DNA of 21,861 nucleotides from NCBI GenBank assembly GCA_030151165.1, contig JASLEM010000490.1, positions 1 through 21,861 on the forward strand, read 5' to 3'. Under the pieces are notes generated by a model, which saw only the letters and a program-made list of their open reading frames with translations, made no database searches and was not told the DNA's origin. Of this stretch, positions 14,481-21,590 are shown in pieces. Each line of letters starts with the position of its first letter. Position 1 is the stretch's first letter. A program made the translations under genes and the position numbers. This DNA is from Burkholderiaceae bacterium (GTDB taxonomy: Bacteria > Pseudomonadota > Gammaproteobacteria > Burkholderiales > Burkholderiaceae).

Positions 14481-15041
14481 ATGAGTGCAATCGACGACAA
14501 CGACCTGCTGGAGGCCCGCGGCCACTGGCAGTGGCGCGGCCAGGCCCGCCCTCCCTTCGCCGCCGTGCCGGCGCCCGGCCAGGCCTCCGTGTGGGACTAT
14601 CCGCGCCCGCCGCGCCTCGTGGCCGACCCGCGCGAGATCGTCATCGCCTGGGGCGACGTGGAGATCGCGCGCGCCACGCACGCGATCCGCGTGATGGAGA
14701 CCGCCCACCCGCCCAGCTTCTACCTGCCGTGGAGCGCGCTGCGGCCGGGCTGCCTCGAGCCCGCCGAAGGCAGCTCGCTGTGCGAATGGAAGGGCCCGGC
14801 GCGCTACTGGACGCTGGTGCTCGGCGACCGCCGCCTCGCGCGCGTCGCCTGGGGCTATCCGCGGCCGCTCGAAGGCGCCGAGATCCTCGCCGACCGCATC
14901 GCCTTCTACCCGCACCCGGAGCTCGAATGCAGCGTCGGCGGCGTGCCCGTCACGCCGCAGCCGGGCGGTTTCTACGGCGGCTGGATCACGCCGGAGCTGA
15001 CGGGCCCGTTCAAGGGCGAGCCGGGCAGCGAGGGCTGGTGA
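14481..15041 (+). CDS. DUF427 domain-containing protein
   Basis: A 186-aa soluble protein of the DUF427 family. Recognisable parts are VWDYPRPP, VIAWGDVEIARATHAIRVMETAHPP, FYLPW, SLCEWKGPARYW near the middle, AWGYPRP, ADRIAFYP, and a C-terminal GGFYGGWIT. The family is widespread in bacteria and fungi without an assigned reaction. The ATG at 14481 is preferred; an in-frame ATG at 14454 would add nine residues. Neither has a Shine-Dalgarno, but TACCCT (14467-14472) has a -10-like form 8 nt before 14481. It is divergent from the lipocalin gene. Confidence 0.9.
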   Translation: MSAIDDNDLLEARGHWQWRGQARPPFAAVPAPGQASVWDYPRPPRLVADPREIVIAWGDVEIARATHAIRVMETAHPPSFYLPWSALRPGCLEPAEGSSLCEWKGPARYWTLVLGDRRLARVAWGYPRPLEGAEILADRIAFYPHPELECSVGGVPVTPQPGGFYGGWITPELTGPFKGEPGSEGW

Positions 15042-15121
15042 TGCACCCGGCGCGCCGGGCGACGGGCCCGCGCCTTGCTCGATCCGCCGATCGCTGCCAC
15101 GACCTCCGAAAGGCCCCCGCC

Positions 15122-15412
15122 ATGAAGCTCGACCGGATCCTCCCGCTCGCCCTGTTCTCGGCCGCCGCGCTGCTGGGCGCCGCCGCCAGCGCGCCGGCCG
15201 CCGCCAAGGGCTGCCTCAAGGGCGCGGCCGTGGGCGGCGTCGGCGGGCATTTCCTCGGCCACCACGCCGTCGCAGGCGCCGCGGTCGGCTGCGCCGTCGG
15301 CCACCACGAGGCCGCGAAGAAGGAGCGGCAGGATCGGCAGAACGCCCAGAACGCCCAGAACGCCGCGGCCGCGCCGCCGGCCGTCCCGGCGAGCGCGGCG
15401 ACGGGTCATTGA
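15122..15412 (+). CDS. small secreted glycine-zipper protein
   Basis: A 96-aa protein with a signal peptide (basic MKLDR, hydrophobic core, Ala-rich cleavage region near residues 24-28). A Gly/Ala/His segment follows (GAAVGGVGGHFLGHHAVAGAAVGCAVGHH), in which glycines are spaced as in glycine-zipper membrane-associated proteins. A basic, then Asn/Ala-rich tail with a short QNA repeat (NAQNAQNAA) ends it. The role is unknown; similar small proteins are periplasmic or surface-associated. GAAAGG lies about 10 nt before the ATG. It is followed by a bidirectional terminator. Confidence 0.75.
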   Translation: MKLDRILPLALFSAAALLGAAASAPAAAKGCLKGAAVGGVGGHFLGHHAVAGAAVGCAVGHHEAAKKERQDRQNAQNAQNAAAAPPAVPASAATGH

Positions 15413-15452
15413 TCGCTCGCGCGTGACGCGCGCGAACGCACGGAGCCCCATG

Positions 15453-15480
15453 AAAAACGCCCGGGCGAGCCGGGCGTTTT
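15453..15480. terminator. bidirectional intrinsic terminator
   Basis: An 11-bp stem (15454-15464 with 15470-15480, loop GCGAG) has AAAA on the left arm and TTTT on the right. On the minus strand there are five Ts. It lies between convergent genes ending at 15412 (+) and 15524 (-) and can serve both. Confidence 0.9.
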
Positions 15481-15523
15481 CAGTACGGACGAGGCCGGCA
15501 CAACGGGCGCCGACCGCCGGCCG

Positions 15524-16414
15524 TCACCAGCCGCCGTCGTCGCCCGAGGGCGAGAAGTTGTCGGAGCCGCCACCGCCGCCGCCGTCGCCGCCCCAGTCGT
15601 TGCCGTTGCCGAAGTCGATCGAGCGGTTCTCGAGATCGCTCGCGGCGCGGCTCGAGTCGTCGCCGAACGAGCCGTTGCCGCCGCCCATCAGGCCGCTGCG
15701 GTCGTCGCGTTCTTCGCGGCGGTCGTCCAGCATCTTCTCGACCAGCATGCCGGCCGCGACGCCGCCCGCCGCCGCCAGGCCGGTGCGCAGCAGCCCGCCG
15801 CCGGGCGCCTGGCCGTAGCCGGGTTGCCCGAAGCCAGGCTGGCCGTAGCCCGGCTGCATGCCGTAGCCGCCGCCCTGGTTCGCGTAGCCGTTGCCGTAAG
15901 CCCCCTGCTGCGCGGCGCCCATCGCGCGGCGCGACACCGCGCGGAAGACGAAGAACAGCACGGCCGCGATGCCGGCGAACCAGACCCAGCCCGGGATGCC
16001 GCTGCTCGCCGGCTCACGGTAGGCCGGCGCCGGGGCGTCCTGCTGGATCACGCGCGTCGGCGCGGCCTGTGCCGGGCGCGGCGCCTGCTCGCGCTGGAGT
16101 TCCTGCTCGAACTGGCCGAACTTCGCGGGGTCGGTGAACTTGATCGACGGGTCGAGCTCGCGCGCCTGGCGCGCCTGCGCCGCGGCGTCGGAGAACTTCG
16201 CCTCGTGCGCGAGGATCTCCGCATAGACGTAGTGCGCCTTCGGGCTCTGCGGCTTCGCGGCGACGACCTCCTGCATCATCGTCTCGGCCTGCGGGTAGTT
16301 GCCCGCCTTCACCGAGGCCTCGACATCGCCCAGCGTCGGCACCGCGAACGCCGCGCCCGAGGCGAGCGCCGCGGCGAGGGTCAGGGCGGACAACAGCATG
16401 TTTCGTTTCATCAT
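15524..16414 (-). CDS. secreted TPR-like membrane protein with Gly-rich tail
   Basis: A 296-aa protein. The signal peptide ends near AFA (residue 24). Residues about 27-105 form helical TPR-like repeats (AGNYPQAETMMQEVVAAKP, KAHYVYAEILAHEAKFSDAA). A Pro/Gln linker precedes one membrane helix (about 141-160). After that come a GYGQP/GFGQP repeat, an Ala/Gly segment (LAAAGGVAAGMLVEKML), a charged stretch and an acidic Gly/Asp-rich C-terminus. This suggests an envelope protein with a periplasmic TPR-like domain. No function is known to me. AGGAC just upstream supports the ATG at 16414, with a second ATG directly after it. Confidence 0.82.
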   Translation of the reverse strand: MMKRNMLLSALTLAAALASGAAFAVPTLGDVEASVKAGNYPQAETMMQEVVAAKPQSPKAHYVYAEILAHEAKFSDAAAQARQARELDPSIKFTDPAKFGQFEQELQREQAPRPAQAAPTRVIQQDAPAPAYREPASSGIPGWVWFAGIAAVLFFVFRAVSRRAMGAAQQGAYGNGYANQGGGYGMQPGYGQPGFGQPGYGQAPGGGLLRTGLAAAGGVAAGMLVEKMLDDRREERDDRSGLMGGGNGSFGDDSSRAASDLENRSIDFGNGNDWGGDGGGGGGSDNFSPSGDDGGW

Positions 16415-16780
16415 CAGGTCCTTTCAGACGGGTGCGTGGCACCGACATCATGCGCCTTGCAAGCCGGAGCGCCAGCGAACCCCAGGTGGGGCCGGCCCGC
16501 GCGGCGATCAAGGGTCGCCCGCAACAACTTTCGCACGTCGCCGGCCATCCCGGATTCAGCAATCCGCAAGCCTGTCCACGGCCACGCCCGGGTTGTCGGC
16601 CGGGCTATCGGCCGGACTATCGAAATACCCCGGCGCATACCCCCCGGTTCATGGCCCCGGCCGTAGCAATCCTTTACCCGGCTAGGGGTGGACTCGACCG
16701 GCAAACGGGCCGACGATCCATCGCACGCCGGGCGCGAAGACGCCACGGCGGCTCGATCCAAATTCGCAAAGGGAACCACC
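16415..16780. other. 366-bp divergent intergenic region
   Basis: This separates the TPR protein (-) and the S53 peptidase (+). No credible coding region is seen. It contains a 12-bp tandem repeat (16596-16619) and the AAAGGGA ribosome site of the peptidase near 16768-16774. I could not place a promoter with confidence in either direction. Confidence 0.5.
16596..16619. repeat. 12-bp tandem repeat
   Basis: TCGGCCGGGCTA (16596-16607) is followed immediately by TCGGCCGGACTA (16608-16619), one mismatch, then TCG. The spacing of about one helical turn is compatible with a paired protein-binding site upstream of the S53 peptidase, but replication slippage is as likely. Confidence 0.45.
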
Positions 16781-18349
16781 ATGGCCAGCACTAGACACAC
16801 CATCCCGGGCAGCGACAAGCAGGCGCTCCCCGGCGCCAAGGCCGTCGGGCCGACGCGCCCCGACGAACGCCTCGAAGTCACGCTGCGCCTGCGCGCGCGG
16901 ACGCCGCTGCAGTCGCTGGCCGCGAGCGACACCTCCGCCGACACCCACCCCGGCTCGCGCAAGTACCTCACGCGCGAGGAGTTCGCCGCGGCGCACGGTG
17001 CCGACCCGGCGGACATCGCGAAGATCGACGCCTTCGCCAAGGCCAGCCACCTGCAGGTCGTCGAGGCCGACGCCGACCGCCGCAGCGTCGTGCTGTCCGG
17101 CGACGCGAAGTCGATGAACGACGCGTTCGGCGTCAGCCTGCAGCAGTACGAGCACGACAACGGCACCTACCGCGGCCGCACCGGCACGATCAGCGTGCCG
17201 GCCGACCTCGCCGGCATCGTCGAAGGCGTGTTCGGCCTCGACGACCGCCCGCACGCCGACCCGCACTTCCAGCGCTACGTCCCGGCGCTGGGCATGAAGT
17301 CGGTCGCCGCCAAGGCGTTCACGCCGATCGAGCTCGCCAAGCTGTACGACTTCCCGGCCGCCGACGGCGCCGGCCAGTGCATCGGCATCATCGAGCTCGG
17401 CGGCGGCTACAAGCCTGCCGACCTGAAGACCTACTTCAAGGGCCTGGGCATCACGGCGCCGAAGGTGAAGGCCGTGCTCGTCGACCATGCCAAGAACCAC
17501 CCGACCAACGCCAACAGCGCGGACGGCGAGGTGCTGCTGGACATCGAGGTCGCCGGCGCCGTCGCGCCCAAGGCGACGATCGCCGTCTACTTCGCGCCCA
17601 ACACCGACCAGGGCTTCCTCGACGCGATCACCACCGCGGTGCACGACAAGACGAACAAGCCGTCGGTGATCTCGATCAGCTGGGGCTCGGCCGAAACGAA
17701 CTGGACGGCGCAGTCGATGACGCAGTTCGACCAGGCCTTCCAGGCCGCCGCCGCGATGGGCGTGACGATCACCGTCGCGGCCGGCGACAGCGGCTCCGGC
17801 GACAGCGTCTCGGACGGCAAGCCGCACGTGGACTTCCCGGCCTCCAGCCCGAACGTGCTCGCCTGCGGGGGCACGAAGCTGCTCGCGGCCAGCGCCACAC
17901 AGATCAGCTCCGAGGTGGTGTGGAACGAGGGCGCGACGACGAGCGCGACCGGCGGCGGCGTGAGCACCTTCTTCGCGCAACCCGCGTACCAGGGCCAGGC
18001 CGGCGTGCCGAGCATCGGCGGCAAGAGCGGCCGCGGCGTGCCCGACGTCGCCGGCGACGCCGACCCGCAGACCGGCTACAACGTGCGCGTCGACGGCCAG
18101 GACTTCGTGATCGGCGGCACCAGCGCCGTCGCGCCGCTGTGGGCGGGCCTCGTGGCGCTGATGAACCAGAAGCTGGGCCACCCGGTCGGCTTCCTCAACC
18201 CGATGCTGTACGGCTCGCTCGCGGGCAAGGTGACGCACGACATCACGCAGGGCAACAACGGCGGCTACCAGGCCAAGGCGGGCTGGGATCCGTGCACCGG
18301 CTGGGGTTCGCCGGACGGCGCGAAGCTGCTCAGCGCGCTGAGCACCTGA
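16781..18349 (+). CDS. S53 family peptidase (kumamolisin/sedolisin type)
   Basis: A 522-aa pro-peptidase. Residues about 25-160 are the pro-kumamolisin activation domain (LTREEFAAAHGAD, VVLSGDAKSMNDAFGV, VPADLAGIVEGVFGLDDRP). The catalytic domain follows with Glu250 and Asp254 in the GEVLLDIEVAGA segment, the oxyanion Asp336 in AAGDSGSGD, and Ser448 in GGTSAVAP. Asp487 and Asp503 (HDITQGNN, GWDPCTGWGSP) fit the C-terminal calcium site. All key residues are present, so this should be an acid-active serine-carboxyl peptidase that cuts off its own pro-region. As in kumamolisin-As, the N-terminus is hydrophilic with no Sec or Tat signal, so its route out of the cell, if any, is unclear. The ATG at 16781 has AAAGGGA about 7 nt upstream. 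Confidence 0.95.
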   Translation: MASTRHTIPGSDKQALPGAKAVGPTRPDERLEVTLRLRARTPLQSLAASDTSADTHPGSRKYLTREEFAAAHGADPADIAKIDAFAKASHLQVVEADADRRSVVLSGDAKSMNDAFGVSLQQYEHDNGTYRGRTGTISVPADLAGIVEGVFGLDDRPHADPHFQRYVPALGMKSVAAKAFTPIELAKLYDFPAADGAGQCIGIIELGGGYKPADLKTYFKGLGITAPKVKAVLVDHAKNHPTNANSADGEVLLDIEVAGAVAPKATIAVYFAPNTDQGFLDAITTAVHDKTNKPSVISISWGSAETNWTAQSMTQFDQAFQAAAAMGVTITVAAGDSGSGDSVSDGKPHVDFPASSPNVLACGGTKLLAASATQISSEVVWNEGATTSATGGGVSTFFAQPAYQGQAGVPSIGGKSGRGVPDVAGDADPQTGYNVRVDGQDFVIGGTSAVAPLWAGLVALMNQKLGHPVGFLNPMLYGSLAGKVTHDITQGNNGGYQAKAGWDPCTGWGSPDGAKLLSALST

Positions 18350-18356
18350 GACGCTT

Positions 18357-18388
18357 CCCCCGCGCGCGCGGGACGCCCGCGCGGGGGC
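18357..18388. repeat. GC-only hairpin between convergent genes
   Basis: CGCGCGGG-ACG-CCCGCGCG (18365-18372 with 18376-18383) forms an 8-bp stem, and an alternative 10-bp stem pairs 18357-18366 with 18378-18387. It lies between the S53 peptidase and the YbaK-like gene. There is no T-run, so any terminator role would be weak or rho-assisted. Confidence 0.45.
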
Positions 18389-18402
18389 GCCCGTGCGTCA
18401 GG

Positions 18403-18888
18403 TCAGATGGCGCACTGCACGGCCTTCGCGTGCAGCTTCTCGACCAGCGCCGACGGCGCGATCTCGACGAGGTAGCCGCGCCGCCCGCCGTTGATCAGGA
18501 TGCGCGGCAGCGCGAGGATCGTCTCCTGCACGAAGACGTCGACGTCCTTGCGGAAGCCGAACGGCGACGTGCCGCCGATCTGGTAGCCGCTGTGGCGCTG
18601 CGCCACCTCGGGCTTGCACGCCTCGACGGACTTCACGCCGATCGCGCGCGCGAGGTTCTTCGTCGACACCTGGCGGTCGCCGTGCATCAGCACGACGAGC
18701 GGCTTCGCGGCGTCGTCCTGCATCACGAGCGTCTTCACGACCTCGTGCTCGGCGACGCCGAGCTGCGCCGACGATTCGGCGGTGCCGCCGTGGTCGACGT
18801 AGTCGTAGACATGCTCGATGAACGGCACCCCTTGTGCGCGCAGCCACTGCGTGGCGGGGGTCTCGCTGACGTGGTTCTTGCGGGCCAT
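18403..18888 (-). CDS. YbaK-family aminoacyl-tRNA deacylase (Cys-tRNA(Pro) type)
   Basis: A 161-aa YbaK/ProX-domain protein with Lys52 in HEVVKTLVMQ at the position of the essential lysine of E. coli YbaK, then VVLMHGDRQVSTKNLA, GGTSPFGFRK and ILINGGRRGYLVEI, all typical of YbaK/EbsC. The expected role is hydrolysis of Cys mis-charged onto tRNA(Pro), a translation-quality step. The ATG at 18888 gives the usual family length. The start lacks a Shine-Dalgarno, but GACAAT on this strand (18895-18900) ends 6 nt before it. The NYN gene ends 32 bp upstream. Confidence 0.92.
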   Translation of the reverse strand: MARKNHVSETPATQWLRAQGVPFIEHVYDYVDHGGTAESSAQLGVAEHEVVKTLVMQDDAAKPLVVLMHGDRQVSTKNLARAIGVKSVEACKPEVAQRHSGYQIGGTSPFGFRKDVDVFVQETILALPRILINGGRRGYLVEIAPSALVEKLHAKAVQCAI

Positions 18889-18894
18889 GGGCGG

Positions 18895-18924
18895 ATTGTC
18901 GCGCGGCGCGGCGCGCGCGGTCAG
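18895..18924 (-). promoter_or_regulatory. possible promoter for the ybaK-like gene
   Basis: On the minus strand, CTGACC (18924-18919) and GACAAT (18900-18895) are separated by 18 nt. The -35 overlaps the stop codon of the NYN gene. The -10 ends 6 nt before the ATG, implying a leaderless transcript. Confidence 0.4.
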
Positions 18925-19637
18925 CCGGCGGCGGGCAGGTCGATCGGGCCGGGCAGCGTGACGGTCGAATCGGGATCGTCGGCCGGGGCCGCGGCGCCCG
19001 GGGCGAGCGTGTCGTAGTAGTGGAACGCGTGGCAGCTGCGCGCCCAGTGCCGGTTCGTGTGCGCGCGCGAGCCGATGCCCACCAGCGTGCGGCCCGCGGC
19101 CTTGAGCTTGTGCGCGAGCGGCATGAAGTCGCTGTCGCCGCCGACCACGACCACCGTCGTCACGTGCGCGAGGCGCGCGACGTCCTCCACGGCGTCGAGG
19201 CACAGCCGGATGTCCGCGCCGTTCTTCGCGGCGGCGCCGGGCGGGAACATCTGCACGAGCTCGATCGCGCCCTGCAGCAGCGCGTCGCGGTAGCGCCCGA
19301 AGTACTGCCAGTTGCCGTACGCGCGGTTGATCGACAGCGCGCCGTAGCGCGTGGCGAGGTCGACGATCGCCTGCACGTCGACCAGCGGCTCCTGCACCTT
19401 GAAGCGCGCGTCCGGCTTCGCGTAGGCGCCGTCGCCGAAGCGGCCCTCGACGAGCGCGGCGTGCAGGTTCTCGAAGTCCCAGTACAGCGCGACGGACGGG
19501 GTGGCGAGCGGGCGGATCGGGGCGTCGGGGAGGTTCAAGTCGTTCTCGGGATAGGCGGTCGCGACGACTATAGATCGTGGCGCCGGCGGCGGCCCGACAT
19601 CGCGCCGAAGCAGCCGCGAACGGTTCGCGCCAGACAT
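18921..19637 (-). CDS. NYN-domain (LabA/DUF88-like) putative ribonuclease
   Basis: A 238-aa protein. VALYWDFENLHA carries Asp54 and Asn57, and VVVVGGDSDFMPLAHKL carries Asp168 and Asp170. With the intermediate acidic residues Asp142 and Asp148 this makes the PIN-like metal site of the NYN family. Relatives are thought to cut RNA; the target here is unknown. The start is uncertain. GGGAGG directly abuts the ATG at 19637, too close for normal use, and the first 45 residues are not conserved-looking, so initiation could be downstream, for example at the TTG of residue 34. A well-formed promoter for this strand lies at 19705-19677, which supports transcription covering 19637. Confidence 0.85.
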   Translation of the reverse strand: MSGANRSRLLRRDVGPPPAPRSIVVATAYPENDLNLPDAPIRPLATPSVALYWDFENLHAALVEGRFGDGAYAKPDARFKVQEPLVDVQAIVDLATRYGALSINRAYGNWQYFGRYRDALLQGAIELVQMFPPGAAAKNGADIRLCLDAVEDVARLAHVTTVVVVGGDSDFMPLAHKLKAAGRTLVGIGSRAHTNRHWARSCHAFHYYDTLAPGAAAPADDPDSTVTLPGPIDLPAAG

Positions 19638-19676
19638 CCTCCCGTTCGACGCCGAACAACAAAACTTTATCGTTTT

Positions 19677-19705
19677 ACAATAATTTCTTGCCGATCGACA
19701 GTGAA
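19677..19705 (-). promoter_or_regulatory. sigma70-like promoter for the NYN gene
   Basis: On the minus strand, TTCACT (19705-19700), a 17-nt spacer and TATTGT (19682-19677) sit in the only clearly AT-rich stretch of this region. It would start transcription about 30 nt before the ATG at 19637. Confidence 0.6.
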
Positions 19706-19716
19706 CACGCTATCGT
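19688..19716 (+). promoter_or_regulatory. sigma70-like promoter for the DUF2975/XRE cluster
   Basis: TTGCCG (19688-19693), a 17-nt spacer and TATCGT (19711-19716). The -10 ends 7 nt before the ATG at 19724 and no Shine-Dalgarno is present, so a leaderless message is expected. The elements overlap the -35/spacer of the opposite-strand promoter, so the two directions may compete. Confidence 0.6.
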
Positions 19717-19723
19717 CCCGCCC

Positions 19724-19993
19724 ATGCCTGCCGCCCGCTCGACCGTCCCCTCCTCGCCGCGACCTTCCGGCCTCGCGCGCGCCGGCCGGGCGCTGGTGGC
19801 GGCCGTCGTCATCGGCGCGCTGGGGCTGGTCGGCTACGACGCGTGGCTGTGGCTGTTCGCGGGCGACGCGCTGGAGCGCATCACCGGCGTGCGCGTCGAC
19901 GCGCAGCTGCAGTTCCACGTCCGCCTCGTTCCGGTCTCGCCCGCCACGCACGCGACGCATGCGCGCCCGCCCCACTTCGGCAGCGATGCCTGA
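19724..19993 (+). CDS. small single-pass membrane protein, 89 aa
   Basis: An unrecognised protein with a basic, Ser/Pro-rich N-terminus, one hydrophobic helix with aromatic end (about residues 23-46, ending GYDAWLWLFAG) and a short His/Thr-containing tail. It opens the four-gene cluster, directly behind a good promoter, and ends 6 bp before the DUF2975 gene. The ATG at 19724 follows from the promoter position; no other in-frame start is convincing. It may be a partner of the DUF2975 membrane protein (inference from position only). Confidence 0.65.
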   Translation: MPAARSTVPSSPRPSGLARAGRALVAAVVIGALGLVGYDAWLWLFAGDALERITGVRVDAQLQFHVRLVPVSPATHATHARPPHFGSDA

Positions 19994-19999
19994 CCTGCC

Positions 20000-20575
20000 A
20001 TGAACCCTGCCGCCTTCTCGCCGCCCCGATCGTCGCCCGCGTCGCAGACGTCGCAACGCTTTCGCCGCGTCGCCCGCTTCGTGCGCGGGCTGATCCTCGT
20101 CGGCGCGGTGCTGCTCGTGGCGAACACCGTGGTCGCGTGGTTCGCGCCCGACTACGCGTTGAAGCTGATCAAGACGGAGACCGACGTCCAGATCCTGGGC
20201 CCGTTGACGTTGCAGACGCGCGTGCTCTACGCGTTGTGGGACCTGCTGACGTCGGCCGTGTTCCTGACCGCGCTGGCGCACCTGTGGAACCTGTTCGGCG
20301 AGTACCTGCACGCGCGCGTCTTCAGCGTGCGCGCGCTCGCCAGCCTGCGCGGCTTCGCGCGCTGGATGCTGGTCGCGGCCGTGGCGGCGCCCGTCGCGCG
20401 CGCGCTGCTGTCGGTGATCGCTACCTGGCAGAACGGACCGGGCCACCGGCAGGTCGTGCTCAATCTCTCGTCGGACGACTACACGATGCTGCTGTTCGGC
20501 GTCGTGATCCTCGCGATCTCCAGCGTGATGGCCGACGCGGCGCGCATCGCCGAGGACAACGAAGGCTTCGTGTGA
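20000..20575 (+). CDS. DUF2975 domain-containing membrane protein
   Basis: A 191-aa protein with four hydrophobic helices (about residues 29-49, 76-98, 119-141, 161-178). Between helices 2 and 3 the GEYLHARVFSVRALASLRGFARW segment, and after helix 4 the ending MADAARIAEDNEGFV, both match the DUF2975 family. DUF2975 genes are very often followed by a small XRE regulator, as here (37 bp gap). The family's role is unknown; a membrane sensor or a target controlled by the regulator has been supposed. It lies 6 bp after the small membrane protein and is presumably co-transcribed with it. Confidence 0.9.
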   Translation: MNPAAFSPPRSSPASQTSQRFRRVARFVRGLILVGAVLLVANTVVAWFAPDYALKLIKTETDVQILGPLTLQTRVLYALWDLLTSAVFLTALAHLWNLFGEYLHARVFSVRALASLRGFARWMLVAAVAAPVARALLSVIATWQNGPGHRQVVLNLSSDDYTMLLFGVVILAISSVMADAARIAEDNEGFV

Positions 20576-20612
20576 CGCGCGGCGTTCATCGACGGCCGCG
20601 CGGGACGGCTTC

Positions 20613-20864
20613 ATGACCATCGTCGTCAACCTCGACGTCATGCTCGCGCGCCGCAAGATGCGCTCGCGCGAGCTCGCGGAGCGCGTCGGCATCACCGAGC
20701 AGAACATCTCGCTGCTGAAGTCCGGCAAGGTGCGCGGCGTGCGCTTCGACACCCTCGAGGCGATCTGCGCCGTGCTGCAGTGCCAGCCGGGCGACATCCT
20801 CGAATACCGCCCCGACGACACCGCGCCGCCTCCGCCCGCGGACGGCGCGGCCGGCGATGCCTGA
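20613..20864 (+). CDS. XRE-family transcriptional regulator (DUF2975 partner)
   Basis: An 83-aa, almost pure helix-turn-helix protein of the YozG-like XRE group: LARRKMRSRELAERVGITEQ, NISLLKSGKVRGVRFDTLEA, then ICAVLQCQPGDILEY, followed by a Pro/Ala-rich tail. The tight pairing with DUF2975 is a known recurring arrangement. It probably controls its own cluster from the promoter near 19688-19716. Its stop codon overlaps the start of the next gene by 8 bp. Confidence 0.93.
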   Translation: MTIVVNLDVMLARRKMRSRELAERVGITEQNISLLKSGKVRGVRFDTLEAICAVLQCQPGDILEYRPDDTAPPPPADGAAGDA

Positions 20865-21555
20865 TCGCGCCGCCGTCGACTGGGCCGCGCGCACGCGTCG
20901 CTGGAACGCGCCGCGCGTCGCGGCCGCCGTGCTGCTGCACCTGCTGGCGCTGCTGGCGCTGGTGCTCGGCACGGGCCGCGTGCAGTTGCCGCGGCCGGGC
21001 GCGGATCGGTCGACGACGCTCGTGAGCGTGACGCTCGCGCCCTCGAAGCCGCCGCCGGTCGCGACGACGTTGCCCATGCCGAAGGCTCCCGTGCGCGACC
21101 CGCGTGACGCGCGAGGCGCGCCCGCGCGCGCCACCGCACCGCAGCCGGTCTCCGAGCCGATCACGCTGCCCGCGCCGGCGCCGCAGCCCGACGCGCCGAC
21201 GATCGCCGCCGCCGCGAAGCCGCCGGCTTCCGCGCCGTCGACCCCGCTGCCCGACATCCTGAACACCACCTCCACGCGCCAGGCGATCCGCGACGCCGCG
21301 CGTGGCACGACGCTGTCCGCGCTCGGCAACGCGGCGACGCGCGAGCAGCAGGGCAGCACCATGACCTACGCGGACGGCCACGAGTGCCCGACCTGCACGC
21401 GCAACCTCGCCGCCCCGAAGGCGCGGGGCGAGCGGCTCACGCAGGCCGTCAAGTCGGCGGGCCGGCCCGACTGCCTCGCGCAGTCCGCCAGCACGGGCAT
21501 CTGGGCGCTGCCGGTGCTGATCGCGACCGAGGCCGCGGGCCAGTGCTCGAATTGA
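20857..21555 (+). CDS. TonB-like membrane-anchored proline-rich protein
   Basis: A 232-aa protein. A short basic N-terminus and one hydrophobic helix (residues about 21-40) are followed by about 90 residues very rich in Pro, Ala and Thr, as in TonB-type periplasm-spanning proteins. The C-terminal part (about 130-232) has four cysteines, HECPTC (177 and 180), PDC (206) and GQC (230), which could make disulfides in the periplasm. No clear TonB C-terminal domain is seen, so an energy-transducing role is not established. It overlaps the XRE gene by 8 bp and so belongs to the same translational unit, which is unusual for the DUF2975-XRE pair. Confidence 0.75.
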   Translation: MPDRAAVDWAARTRRWNAPRVAAAVLLHLLALLALVLGTGRVQLPRPGADRSTTLVSVTLAPSKPPPVATTLPMPKAPVRDPRDARGAPARATAPQPVSEPITLPAPAPQPDAPTIAAAAKPPASAPSTPLPDILNTTSTRQAIRDAARGTTLSALGNAATREQQGSTMTYADGHECPTCTRNLAAPKARGERLTQAVKSAGRPDCLAQSASTGIWALPVLIATEAAGQCSN

Positions 21556-21590
21556 GCGGGCGCGTTCCGACGGGTCCGAGCTACGCCCGC
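21556..21590. repeat. 7-bp inverted repeat at convergent gene ends
   Basis: GCGGGCG (21556-21562) pairs with CGCCCGC (21584-21590) across 21 nt that include the stop of the acyl-CoA ligase gene. There is no T-run. A weak transcript end is possible; in DNA this GC-rich, chance is likely. Confidence 0.3.

Noticed and set aside
16682..18238. 518-codon minus-strand open frame opposite the S53 peptidase
   Set aside because: Arg/Val/Asp-rich, no motif; the plus strand carries an intact peptidase with all catalytic residues.
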